Assembly (NCBI GenBank): GCA_025526995.1
Contig: JAHLKG010000013.1
Span: 248,001 to 312,000 of the forward strand
Direction: 5' to 3'
Length of the DNA: 64,000 nt
DNA from: Powellomyces hirtus
Taxonomy: Eukaryota; Chytridiomycota; Chytridiomycetes; Spizellomycetales; Powellomycetaceae
Position 1 is the stretch's first letter, and every line of letters starts with the position of its first letter. Positions 33,224-44,665 of the stretch are shown here, piece after piece. The translations under genes were made by a program, and so were the position numbers. The notes under the pieces were generated by a model. It was not told the origin of the DNA and did not search any database. It saw nothing but the letters and a program-made list of their open reading frames with translations.

Positions 33224-34913
33224 TCAAGACGCCTTGTGCTTGATCATGTCCCTGACGCTCATGCCAGCGCGGATGATATCTACTCCCCACAGGTAGGGTT
33301 GCAGGGGTGCGGGGACTGCCACATCGCCATTCTCAAGCTGGTGGGTCTCGAGAAGGGCAATGATGAGCCGCGGGACGGCACACGCTGTGCCATTGATGGT
33401 ATGCACGAACTCTGTGCTTGACGTTTGTGACGCGGGTGTTGCTGATGAGGAGGAGGATGGGCCCTGCTGCTGCGAGGGTGCTGATGGGAAGTAGCGGATG
33501 TTGAGGCGACGGGATTGGAAATCTGTGCAGTTGGATGCGCTGGAAATCTCGCCCCACGCTTGACGACCGGGCATCCACGCCTCGAGGTCGATTTTCTTGT
33601 ACGCCGGTGCGCCGAGGTCATGTGTGGGCATGTCGAGTTCTCTGAAACATATGCCCAGATTGCCGTACAACCGCTTTTGAATCTCCACCATCTGGTTCAA
33701 GATTGCGCCGCTGGTATCTTGTGATGCGAGGGCAAACATCTCGATCTTTGTGAATTGATGGACCCGGTACAGCCCACGATTGATGGCGCCAGCAAGACCT
33801 TCAGCTCGGAAGGCGTGCGATGAAGCGACATCTTTGAGGGGAAGGACTGCGTTGGGAAGCGTTTCGTTGGCGTGGGCTGCGGCCAAGGGGAATTCGGCGG
33901 TTGCGGTGAGACAAAGCTGCATAGGGTCGCGGGATGTCACTGGGCCAGCCAATAGTGGATTTGTAGGGCTGTTTGGTGCAATGTAATAGGTCTGAGGATC
34001 TTCAGATCGCGGGTTGAAACCACACGCTTCGAGCACCTCATGGCGGATCAAATCGGGCGTGATGACGGGTGTAAAGCCTTCCTCGATGCATCTGTCCATC
34101 GCATATCGAGCCAACGCCATTTCCAGCATGGCGCCCATGTTCCGCAAATAGTAGAAGCTCGACCCTGTCACTTTTCCAGCGCGTTCAAAATCTACCATGT
34201 CGTGAAGCATAGCAATGTCCATGTGATTCCGTAATGGTTGGCCGGAAGGAAATGTGGCGGGTCGGGGCTTGTTGGTTGTGGAAAGAACAGTTGCCTTCGA
34301 TTCATCTCCAACGGGTGAGCTGGGGTGCGTATCGTTCGGAATATGCCGCGCCTCTTCGTAGAGCTTAATTTGGATCTTCTCCACCAGCAGCTCCTGTAGT
34401 GCAACTTGTTCTTTCAGGTCCCGGCCTTTTTCTGCGAGCTCTTTTTTTTGCGTGAGCAATTTATCACCTCCAGAGTTGTTCTTTCCACATTGTTTGATGT
34501 TTGCGACAAGTTTCGACATCTCTGCCGCGACAGCATTCCGTTTTCGTCGCAACTCCCTAAGCTCAAAGTCTGCTGCCACAAACTGGTCATAGCGGGCGGC
34601 GACCTGGCTCACATCCAAGTCCGTAACATTGCGATTGACACAGTTCTTTTGAATGGAGCTGGCATTGTCGCGGATGTACCGGTAGTTAAGTTGTGGATTA
34701 TATTGGCGGGCGTTCGCAACCGGGACCGCGGTGTCTTTCTGTTTGCGGGCATGGGTGGTTGTCGAAAAGCGCGCAACTGGATGCCGAAAGAGTCAGAATT
34801 GCCTCACGCGTAGAGGGAGGACAATGGCGGTTACCTGCTTCATCGATGGTCTCTGCGGAGCGGCCACGAATAGGCAGCCGAGAGCAAAAATAGCGGGCCA
34901 TCACTTTTAGCAT
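33224..34913 (-). CDS. SARS2: mitochondrial-type seryl-tRNA synthetase
   Basis: A first exon near 34913 (MLKVMARYFCSRLPIRGRSA) looks like a mitochondrial leader. After an intron of uncertain edges, the N-terminal domain reads YNPQLNYRYIRDNASSIQKN, then the tRNA-binding coiled-coil arm (DFELRELRRKRNAVAAEMSK through LLTQKKELAEKGRDLKEQ). The class II core follows: GSSFYYLRNMGAMLEMALA (motif 1 region), LTATAEFPLAA, FRAEGLAGAINRGLYRVHQ and FTKIEMFA (motif 2). Next are YKKIDLEAWMPGRQAWGEIS and SNCTDFQSRRLNIRY, with motif 3 in NGTACAVPRLIIALLETHQ. The stop is at 33224. This is the bacterial/organellar subtype, charging mitochondrial tRNA-Ser. A Ser/Gln-rich insertion (SQQQGPSSSSSATPASQ) sits just before motif 3. 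The frame from 34618 downward is continuous. Only the first exon join is uncertain. Confidence 0.9.
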
Positions 34914-36466
34914 TTTGCTGTTCCCGTCGACGCTTGTAACGGTTGAGGTATATGCCGTCAAAAATGCGTGCTGTCAATATTGCAAGCCACGCGTCTGGAC
35001 TGGTTGTCATGACCACGTTTGGACATGGGAAATTACACCATCGTAATTTGCGTGTAGATCGGCGTTACAGTACTTCTTGGCCAATCTCGTCGACGAAACC
35101 TTGGAATTGTGGTTAGGCTGGCGCGGGTTTGCCACGACACGCCGCAGCCAGGACGCTTTCATGACGTCGAGACGCCCGCACGCCGGCAGGTAGTAGACAT
35201 AGAGTACCGCAACGGTGCGCCCGCCAAGACTCTCAGGCAGACGAGACAGCCGTATGTCAAATTCTTTTTGGCTTTTCATCGATAGATAGCAGGATAGGAG
35301 AGGAGCTTTTCGTTTCTTTAATGATCACACTTTCATCATTCTGCTTGTTTAAGGCGCGGTGCCAAGTCGCTGGACTTCAAGCCACGTCACGTGCAGGTGC
35401 GCCACCATCTTTTGCGGGGTCGATTGGTGGCCCTTCAGCTAATAGAGCCGAGTACATGGTAGACCGCAGTTCTCGGAGCACATGCAATTTGCGTGTCCAC
35501 GGCGGGCGGGCGGGTGCACAGCCACTTTCTGCAGCAGTGATTTGGACTTTGGGAGCGTCTCACAAGAGTCAAACCCCCCAAGCCAAGGCCTTTTTCTCCT
35601 TCCATGGGCAGAGCCGCGTGGCTGGATTTGAGGTTGGCCCTGCAAGGTGTGCCCTTGACAAACAATCCGACGAAATCCACACGAGCCATGCGTCCGTCGT
35701 CCGTCCGAGTCGCCCCCCTTTCTTTCCTTTCCTTGCTAATTATCGATACCCAACCTTCCCTCCCTCTATCTCTCTCTCTTATTACTACTTGGCTCGTTGT
35801 TTGTCGCCGTCCCGCCAACGTTACTCATTACCCCCTTGCGCTTCAAACTGAATTTTCTGCAGTCTGAAACTTGGAGAGAGAGAGAGAAGAGCCCTCCCGT
35901 TCCGCCCTGGTTCCCTTCTTCTCCTTCTGCTTACACCATTTTCGCCCCTTGCCCTCCACGCCATTCTCCTCTAAAGCGCCTTCTAACGAGCGACACACTC
36001 TGAGACTGCCAGCCAATCGATCGATAAATAAATACTTTCATCGTCCTCGCCCCCCAATAGCGCGTGTTCGTTACCCACTTGTCCCCGAAGTCTGGTCCTT
36101 GGGCTGCTCTATTCCCTTCCGTCATTTTTTATTGTTCCGGAAAAAGGAAAACTGCGGAAAACGTGGATTCTGCCGGGCGACAAACGACAAAACTGGGGAC
36201 ACAACTCTACTCTATATATGCATAACCTGTCAACTCTATACGCACCGAACTGTTGACAGCCCTGCCCATTTCGTTCTCTTCTTGCTCTCCCCTCCAGGTG
36301 TCGGCGAACGGAATCAGACTCCTCCGCTTGCTTTCCCCTTTTATTGAGGAATCGCGTTCCAACCGTCCACCACTTTGACTGCGCATTATACTTCTGTCCC
36401 TTTCGCCCTTGCATAACTTCCCAGAAACCTTCTCCACATCGCATATATATATGCACCAGCTTGCAC
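34914..36466. promoter_or_regulatory. long divergent promoter/leader region
   Basis: 1.55 kb between SerRS (-) and the Pro/Ser-rich gene (+). Pyrimidine-rich runs at 35700-35790 and 35870-36340 suggest a long 5' leader for the plus-strand gene, with several short upstream frames. Open frames on both strands across 35320-36350 have a skewed composition caused by the CT-rich tract. I do not regard them as genes. Confidence 0.4.
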
Positions 36467-37226
36467 ATGGAGCCCCACACCCCTCCGTCTCCCTCGATTC
36501 TTGAGAAGGAACCATTCGAATACCTGCCTTTGCGGCCAGCAGACACATCATCTCCAAGAACAGCTGGAAACCACACACCCCCCTCGAGCCCGCCGTCCGT
36601 CACCGAATACACTATCACTCCCGACCTTCGCTGCAAACCACCACGGTTTCTGTCAACATCTGTTCCCACGCACACCGAAATGAACCAGAATCGCCGAAGG
36701 TTCAACACTGTCCGCTTCTGCCAGTCGGTTGCCGTCTGTCGGACGTGGTTAAACAATGAATATGATCGCACACCCATTGTTGTCGAGCGCTTGACCAGGG
36801 CTGATGTTTTTGAACTAGGTATGTTTGCTCGGCGTTGTTTGTGCTGCGCGTCACCTGGTCCGCAAGCACTCATGCTAACCGTTGCTTTCTTGGATTTTCT
36901 TGGCAGTCCGGTACAGAGGGGAAATGAGCAGAGAGACTAAACGTTATGAAAAGGCCCGCGACGAAGCCCTATCATCCGCATCTACCAGCCAATCCTCTCG
37001 GACTCCATCACCCGATCATCGACGGAATGCGTCGCCACCTCCAAAACCGAGTACTCCTCCACCAGAGACGCCTCTCCAACCCCCACTTTCACCGTCTCCG
37101 TTCCCGAATGGCAGGCTCGCCATCCCAGGACCCCTCAGACCACCGCCAAGCCTTCTCCCGCCTCCGCGCCGGAATTCATTCACGTCGTTTCAATCATCAG
37201 CGCCTGCTCCTATCGCAACGGTCTAA
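36467..37226 (+). CDS. Pro/Ser-rich protein with a conserved-looking WxNxEYDR core, unrecognised
   Basis: Two exons. The ATG at 36467 starts MEPHTPPSPSILEKEPFEYL. The first exon ends at DVFEL and joins across an intron (about 36819-36906) in frame to VRYRGEMSRETKRYEKARDE. The only ordered-looking part is RRRFNTVRFCQSVAVCRTWL, NNEYDRTPIVVERLTRADVF and ELVRYRGEMSRETKRYEKA, about 60 residues. It resembles short conserved cores (V-F-x-TW-x-x-YDR-x-x-L-T-x-D-x-x-E-L) that I associate with fungal regulatory proteins, but I cannot name the family. The remaining C-terminal part of about 90 residues is Pro/Ser-rich with many PPP and SP sites, probably disordered and phosphorylated. The first ATG of the frame is at 36344, but the 36467 start seems more natural. 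Confidence 0.65.
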
Positions 37227-38607
37227 ACCGCTCTGCTCATTCCCACACCTACATTTTATATACCCTCACTTGTTTTTTTTGTTAGTGTCATCTTTTTTAC
37301 TACTTTCAATGCATTTTACGGAAATCAGCTGAGCTGACGATACATGACGCCGAAACATTTGTATTTTTTCCCTTTGACTTCCCCGTTTGTCTGACCACAA
37401 TGGTCTCTGTTGCATGGTATGCAATTGAAACATAACGATTTTGCCGAAACCCCATGCGTGATGTTTATGTATATCATGCATAGACACTACGACTTCCGAG
37501 ATGGAACCCCTGTCATTTCCTTCGCGGGGGAGAAAATGTGCGTGCCACGCGTCATACTGACCAAAACGTGGCGCAGTGGGGCGCAGCCAATGGAGCGCGC
37601 AAGGGAAACTCTTGTCAACGTTGACCCCATCCCACGCTGTCTTCTCATTCGACACTGACGAGGGGCTGAACACGACAGAGAATTAGTCGATATAGAGATT
37701 GGTGTGCTCCACGCTGTCAACGACGAGAGCCAAGATGGTGCTTCTTCTTGCTGAGTGCTGAGAGCGAGAGAGTTCGTTTTCACGGAGACGCACATCGCAA
37801 GTCGCTAGGAGATTGTCTGTTGCAACAAAAATGAGCGGCCACGGGTTTCGATCGTGGCATGGTTGGTTGTCAAGCGAACCCAGCGAAGCAAGGACGGACT
37901 CGGGACTCGACAAATGCCCCAAGACGTGGACGAACAGGAAGTTGATTCGGGGACACAAGGAAAGAGAGCTGCCGGTTGTCTTTCTCCACTTTCCTGCGCG
38001 GATGGCGCACAAGTATGGTCCAAATACTGCTTTCCTTGCGGGACGCTCCTAAGCGAGTGACACCAAAAAGAAAAAAGTTCTTGAAATACGAGATACAAGA
38101 ACGACGGGGCGCGGAAAAGCAAATGAATGAACCATTGTGATCAGCAAATCTACTCTCTCTGCCCTTCTCTCGTTTATACAACGAGGCGCACTAGTAGTTA
38201 GACTTGCATTGGGTACGTTGAGTGAGCGACCAGATGCGGTGGGTGAGACGATCACTGTGGCTGTTGCGGTGGCCGTGCTTCCTGGAGCAGATGTGGAAGA
38301 GGCCGCAACAGTAGTGGGAGTGCTAAAGGAGGTCAAATCCATTGGCACGAAAGCAAGACTAGATATGTTAGGCTGAGTCCGATGGCATCGAGAGCTGCGG
38401 AAACACGAATTCACCCACGTGAAACGCGCCCATCACGGACGCGTTCTGTCCGAACTGCACGTCCGGACATCAATCTCCGACTACGTACCCACAGTCTTTA
38501 CGAGCTATGGACGAACCCTTATGATTATCCAGACTCACACAGATACAATCTACAATAAATAGTATAAGCTATATACATATCAAATCATGTAGCGCCTTTC
38601 ATGATTC
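37227..38607. other. convergent intergenic region, no supported gene
   Basis: 1.38 kb between two gene ends (36467 gene, +, and RNase H2A, -). Overlapping open frames exist on both strands at 37690-38410. One minus-strand part is Thr/Ser/Ala-rich (38210-38340). None shows start, splice and family evidence together. Long 3' UTRs or a non-coding transcript are possible. Confidence 0.35.
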
Positions 38608-39960
38608 TCATACGCGCTTGACGTGTTTGAACGAAGTAAGAAGGGTGTCGCGCACAGGAGCAGCAGGCACGCTGGCCTGCTGGCCCGCAAAGTAGCCGCG
38701 AATGTCTGCACCAGCATCCTCATCTTCGTCGTCTTCGGGCCTTTGTGGAAAAGGGACAAAGTATGTTGAGTGTCTTTCGTAAGGTTTCATTTGAGTTATC
38801 TTGCGGCATACCATGCGACCGCTATTGCCTTGTCTTCCAGCAACTTGACACACGTTGCCCAACTGAAGCGCATGATGCGTGGATAGCCAAAAATGGGGTC
38901 GATGTGCTCATTCAACCATTTTACAGTGTTCGGGTCTGTAAATGATCACGGTTACTGGCCAAATATCCACATTTCAAAACGGACACGTCAGACGCCTTAC
39001 CAGATGGATAACCACTCCCGAAACGCCTGGAGAACGTATCTTCCACCCCGTTCTCAATCCACTTCCAGCCCTTCAACGACGCGTCACGCGACACCTTCGC
39101 CGCAATACTGGCGGCGCTGACAATTGGGTATAAGGCGTCAGCCTTCTTCGCGACAGTAATGCGAAGCGCCGGAAAGTAGGTCTGCAATTTGGCGGCGTAT
39201 GAAGCGGGTGGTCCAACTGTGTCAATATACACTTCTGTCACGTTGATCCCACGCGCGATCGTAGCGCGAATAAGCTCAATGGTCGTGTCGTGTGCTAGCG
39301 AGTTGAGATTGTGTTTCGACCTGGAGAACGAGAGATGATTGAGGTCACATCACATTATAGACGTTAGAGGAAGCATGCGGGGATGAATGGTACACACCGA
39401 CGCAACATGCATCCAGAGATATCTTGCGGACTGCACGCATGAACAGCCCATCCGATCCAGTCGGAATGTGATTGCAAAGTCATGAACAGGTTGTCGCGCT
39501 CTTCTTCTTTCAGCACTTTCGAATCTACACAAATTAGTGTTCAAAAAGATTAACTATCGCATTACACCGTCATATTCAACATCTCGGCAAACGGACCTGC
39601 AAACCCGATCTTGGCAAGCTCCTCCTTTCTATCCACTGACACATAAGCCGCGGCGTAAACCATAGGTCCCAGGACCGGCCCACGACCAGCTTCATCCACG
39701 CCCAGACACGCCTTTTCACCATTACTCAGTGCTGGCGGCATTGGAGAGTGGTGGGTCCATGACGTTGTGCACGGCGTGTCAGGAATGTGTGGGTGCTGGT
39801 GGTGATGGGAACATTCTGGCGACGGAGAGCGTGTCGCGCTTGCTTCGGACAACGCATCGGTGTTTTGCGATTCATCTGCTGCTTGAGCGACGGCGAGCGG
39901 CGAAGCAGATTCGGAGGTGGGAGCCTTCCGTGAACTCCGGGTCTGAGGCGCCATCGTCAT
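38608..39960 (-). CDS. RNH201: ribonuclease H2 catalytic subunit A
   Basis: The start is at 39960 (MTMAPQTRSSRKAPTSESA; a second ATG is at 39954). A disordered leader of about 80 residues precedes the type 2 RNase H fold. GVDEAGRGPVLGPMVYAAAY supplies the first Asp-Glu pair. Exons then give DSKVLKEEERDNLF, SKHNLNSLAHDTTIELI and VTEVYIDTVGPPASYAAKL, with the third acidic residue. Then come ITVAKKADALYPIVSAASI and AAKVSRD, with the fourth. GSGYPSDPNTVKWLNEHIDP and FGYPRIMRFSWATCVKLLED follow, typical of the eukaryotic A subunit. The end is DIRGYFAGQQASVPAAPVRD through KHVKRV at 38608. It removes ribonucleotides embedded in DNA as a trimer with subunits B and C. All four acidic residues are present. 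The His-rich leader segment (HHHQHPHIPD) is unusual. Confidence 0.92.
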
Positions 39961-40239
39961 GAGAACGTTGTCCGGTACGGTTTGGTTTCAGGGATCTTCC
40001 CAAGCGACCAGGAGAGTCGCGGTTTTACAGTTAACTCAGTTTTTTTTTTTGAAGAAATTGCTTCCATTGTTACAACTGCGTCAACCTTGGTTCATACTCT
40101 CCGCCCAGCTTTAGCTCTTACATTCAGTACGACCGCGTCCACGAGACTGCCAATTTGGCAATCTCCCCGTACTGAATCGTTGCTCCAAAATAAGCGTCCC
40201 ATTCTTCCCACGCCCATTCGGGTTTCGAGCGGAGTTGTG
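39961..40239. promoter_or_regulatory. divergent promoter, RNase H2A/nucleotidyltransferase
   Basis: 279 bases separate the two start codons. A run of T residues at 40041-40051 could be a nucleosome-depleting element. The plus-strand frame extends upstream to 39982 but has no family-like residues before 40240. Confidence 0.45.
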
Positions 40240-43200
40240 ATGCTGACTGCCACGAGCGGTGCACCAACTATCTCAATGGATCAGATGCAGCAGGAGCAAC
40301 AAGCATCGCCAGAGCAATACTCTCAGGACCACCGGGGAACTTTGATTGATGTTCTTCGACGGCTCTTGAACCGAGAGCTAACAGTTCTTTGTGCTGGCGC
40401 GTTGGCCGCTGCTCCGGCTAAAGAGCTTGACACGGATGCCTTGAGGACCGAGGTGGAAGTAGCCTTTGAGCTCAATGGAACCTCAGATGAGATCATTGAT
40501 GAAACGCTGAATCTCTGGAAGGAGGTACTTACGATCTGAGCCATTAAATCAGTGAGCCGCTGCAAAAGCTCGTGGCCTTGTAATGTAGGGCTAATCTTTG
40601 TGCCAGTCTGTTACGAAGGGAGATCTGACAGAGGAGGGAACACCAGACCTCGGAAACAACGAACATCGCGAACTTCTTCGATACTATCTGGAAACCAAAA
40701 ACCTGTTCTCATCAAGCCCGCGAAAATTCCTGCAGTCTCAGGAAGTGATCATACAGCTGGACAATGAGCCATGGAGATTCGATTTCCCGGAGAAAGGTCA
40801 CAAAAGGGTGACTCTGGTCCCTGGACCGCCCACACCGCGTAACAAATCGGATGAAACAACGACCAACGAAGACTCATCCGATGTCAAGTCGGCTCTCAAC
40901 CCAGGAACTGCCCCGCCTATTATTGCGAAATCACCATCGAAGAAAAAAAGGTCTCGAAAGAAGAAGAACGTGGCTGAGAAAAACGAACCCATCCTGATCA
41001 TCGTTACTGAGAACATGATATCGGTGGCACAGATTGCACGACAGATCGCATCGGAACGAGCCAAGATGGAGAAGCTTGGCAGAGTCGCAAGCTCACCAAC
41101 CGAAGGGATTGAACGTCCGGGAGATCTACCATTGAACGTGTTGCGGGAGGTCGGCCTCGTGTTCCGAGACCTATATGAAACCCTGATACCTCCGCTGTCT
41201 GCCGAGCGCGAACGTGAAGATCTTCGGAGGCGATTTCAGGGGATGATGGATGAGGAATACCGATTCCCCGAAGTAACTGTCACGTTCTTCGGCTCCTGCA
41301 TCAACAATCTCGGGTTTGCATCCTCAGACGTCGACATCATCTTGGAGGTGGATCACAAGAAAAGGTCGCCGAAACAGATGGCTCATTATACTAGCATGTA
41401 TCGGCTTGCAGCAACCCTTCGTCGATGGGGGATGTTGGAAGTTTTTGCCATCGCCGGCGCCAGGGTCCCTATATGCAAATTCTATGATCCTGAAAGTAAG
41501 CTTCATTGCGACATGAACTTTGGGAACGTTCTTGGAAAACACAATTCGAGACTTCTTCGCACATACACACAAATCGATCCAAGGGTCAGACCACTTATTA
41601 TGCTGGTCAAACACTGGGCAAAAAATCGCGATGTAAACGATTCTGCGGACGGTGGTCAGTTTAATGCTTATGTGCCGTGCTTTTCGAGTTGCTTTTGTAG
41701 TAATCAACCTTTATAAGCACAGGCACCATAAGCTCGTACGCATATTCGCTCATGGTTCTGAACTATCTGCAGATACGTGGTATCATTCCGTCGCTGCAAG
41801 AGATTTGCAGTGATCGCGATCCCATGAGACTCGTCATTTCTCGACAAAGCGCTACTAAACGCTTCCATGGCCGGCAAGCAGCAAAACAGGACGGACGAAC
41901 AAATGTTGTTCGCGCTGCCCCAATCAACTGGGAACGACAAGGAGTGGTGGTGAATGTCGAGGACCTGATCGCAATCGGCAAACGGGACGGCTTGTTGACG
42001 CCTGCCATTTTGCGCGACGATGAGCTCACGGCTGCTGTGCTGGAGCAATTGGTCTTGGCACAATATGGCGCCGTAGACCAAACACCGTCGCAAACGGAAG
42101 ATAAAGCGAATCGGAAAGACAAAGAGAAGGCAGGAAATGACAAGAAAGCCGCAAAAAACGTTCCAAGAACTATATTACTGGCAGACATTAATTTTGTAGA
42201 TGACATGAGTCATCCTCGTCTTGGCTCATTTGTATCTCGAGGCGCCGCTCTGACCGAGGATGAGGTCTGGATGGGTCGGGAAGGGGTGGCAAGTCTCTTC
42301 TTTGACTTCCTCCGCTACTACGCCTGGGATTTCTATTTCCGCGCCAATCACATCGTGTCGGTACGCAAAGGCGGGATACTCACAAAGGTAACGCCCGAGC
42401 TCGAAGAATGGGGCAGCAAAACCGGCATGATGCTCGTGGTCGAAGACCCATTCCAGCTGGATCGCAACACCACCGGCGGCGTCAAGCACCCTGCCCTTGT
42501 CGTCAAGGAAATGCGCCGGGGGCTCAAAGTGCTGGGAAAGTGCCTGAATGGCCGTAGTGCTGGCGCCGCGGTCGAAGAGCTGATGCAGGAGACACTTTAC
42601 GTTCGCCGGAAGCGTTTGGACGCACATGCGCTTGATAAGAAGGCAAAGCTCGCCAGTACACCGAACGCGGGCCACGGCCCGGCATCTCGCCAAAGCGTCC
42701 AGTCGAATGTTAAAGGACGAGGGAAGCTCACCCAAAGCGAACTACTACAGGGTCTCGCGGCCAATAAGTACACAGGTGTGGCTCTGGCAGGAAGACCCGA
42801 GGCTTCGAGCCTGGCCCAACGAAAAGAGGTGGCCACCAAGCTGCACAGCTGGCAAGATGGTGAAAAGAAGGTTCAAGTGCGGTCCGCTCACGTCGCCCCA
42901 CAAAGCGGTGATGTTCGGGCCAAAAGGCAACCCTCGCACCAGCAACTCAATTATGGAACCGGATCACAAGGTCAACTCGGCGGCCTTGCGAATCTGAACC
43001 ACCCGAATCATCTCGGAGGCACTCGCGGGAGAGGACGTGGCGATGGACACGGCGGGTATCACGTCAATACGTTTGTTGTGCCGCACGCCGAGGCAAATGT
43101 TGTGCTGGCTACGCCGCGCACAGGGATCGACAAAGTGGTTCCTGGCAATACACCACTTCGTGCCGATCGCACAGTGGCTGCAGTGTCCTCCTCCGCGTCT

Positions 43201-44112
43201 TTGCACCGCGGTGATATGTCTCATGAACCTGGCCCCCAGAAGCGTTTTGAAATGTCTACTGCTTTGGGCAAGCCGGCCACTGAATCTGCGCTTCATCCTT
43301 CTCTTGCGCCACCGTTTGAGGGCATCAAGAAATGGGACGATCATGATGAACTTGCTGAGAAGAAGATGGACGGCCTCATGGCAGGCTCTTTGACTCAATC
43401 CAGTCCTTCGACTGGTGCCATCGGGGGAAGTACAAATAATAGGACTATCAAGAAAGGCTCATCCAAAATGTCAATTGGCAAGAAGCAGTCTACCGCAGCT
43501 TTTAAAGAGCCTCTCACCACCCTCGGCGATGGGAAACGCAAGAAGGAAAAGAATAACGAGCAGCAGCATTCACAAGTAGAGGTGGCCGCATCAACTCATG
43601 ATGCGCGACTGAGTATGAGGAGCGCGAAACAGCTCAACGAACGGCAGCATCCACAAGCGGCTGTGACCGCATCAAGTCATGCGCAACCGAATGCGGAGAA
43701 ACCGGTCCTCGTGGAAATGAGCAAATCAGCTCGAAGACGTGCGAGCAAGAAACACCTCAAAGCGGCTACGAAGGGCTCGTTGATCTCCCTCCAAGCATCG
43801 GGTGCCCCATCGCAACGAGCAGTCGGTGCTCCACAAAACATGCCCGCTGCACACGGAGCTAAAGACAAGACCGTAGAGCTGCCTGTCGGCGCCGTATTCA
43901 AAGAGGATACTCAACGGATACATGCCTTCATCGAGAAAAAGAAAGTTGGAGCCACGGATGAGCTCCTTACAGCTCCTGCAACCCCGACCGAATCAGGATT
44001 GAAGGGCGCCAACGGCAGTGCGAAACAAAGAGGCCCGCAGCACCAGCAGCCTCGACCGAAGAAACAGCCCAAGGGGGTCGCTGCAGCTCAATACCCTCCC
44101 ACCGCCCCCTAA
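40240..44112 (+). CDS. Cid1-type terminal nucleotidyltransferase (non-canonical poly(A)/poly(U) polymerase)
   Basis: Three exons. The ATG at 40240 (MLTATSGAPTISMDQ) is preferred. An intron (about 40526-40608) joins LNLWKE to SVTKGDLTEEG. The nucleotidyltransferase core reads FPEVTVTFFGSCINNLGFAS then SDVDIILEVD, giving the GS and DxD metal-binding motif. The third acidic residue is in KLHCDMNFGN. The second intron (about 41655-41722) joins DSADGG to TISSYAYSLMVLNYLQIRGI, the conserved Cid1/Trf segment. The PAP-associated domain includes FFDFLRYYAWDFYFRANHIV and MMLVVEDPFQLDRNTTGG. Large disordered tails flank the core: a Lys-rich insert before it, and about 450 residues of Gln/Lys/Ala-rich sequence after it. 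Such enzymes add A or U tails to RNA. Which nucleotide cannot be decided here. It is unusually long for the family, at about 1,240 residues. Confidence 0.88.
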
Positions 44113-44665
44113 TCTCCGGGAATCGTGGTTGGTGTGGCTCATCAAGCCGCGGAGGACCAATCCCAGCGCATGGAACAGCACTCCCGCCCAAAGGTCAAGT
44201 TGGTATCCCGCACAACGCGTGGCATTGCCGAGATCCTTGAAGACAGGGCACGCCAGTAGCTACAACGCACCTGCCCGTCTTGCTTATGCGCGGCAGAGAA
44301 GACTTTTGAAGCGCTCCTTGTCGGCATCATTTTCAGTTTAAATGGCCTTGTTCATTTCAATTCTTATTGTATATATTTGTCTATCCGACCACGCGGTGTA
44401 TGTAGTAGTATCTCCTCAGTAGCAGTCTCAATCTCCCTCCTTTTCTACTGTTTCCTGGTCTACTCATGGGGTTAACCGCCCTCACGTTTGGCATTTACTC
44501 CAAAATTCTGTTGGGCATCGAGAGTAGAGACGTCCGCGTTATGTCAGCCTTCTCGCGGTGGGGGTTTGCCGCCATTCAACTTGTGACTTTACCTTTCCTT
44601 TCCTTTTTTTTTTTTTTTTTTTGGCGAGCAACACAGCAGCCAATTGCAACTCCATAAACACCGAT
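44113..44665. other. intergenic, promoter of the aftiphilin-like gene
   Basis: 553 bases between two plus-strand genes. A run of T residues (about 44607-44622) lies 45 bases before the downstream start codon and is probably part of its promoter or leader. Nothing else seen. Confidence 0.4.

Noticed and set aside
35321..36873. Long frames in the CT-rich region on both strands
   Set aside because: Low-complexity pyrimidine tract opens several frames at once; better seen as leader sequence.
37487..38414. Overlapping frames on both strands, including a Ser/Thr-rich minus frame and a coding-like end FGQNASVMGAFHVGEF at 38368-38440
   Set aside because: No start, no consistent splice join and no family match; the nearest upstream gene already has its own stop at 38608.
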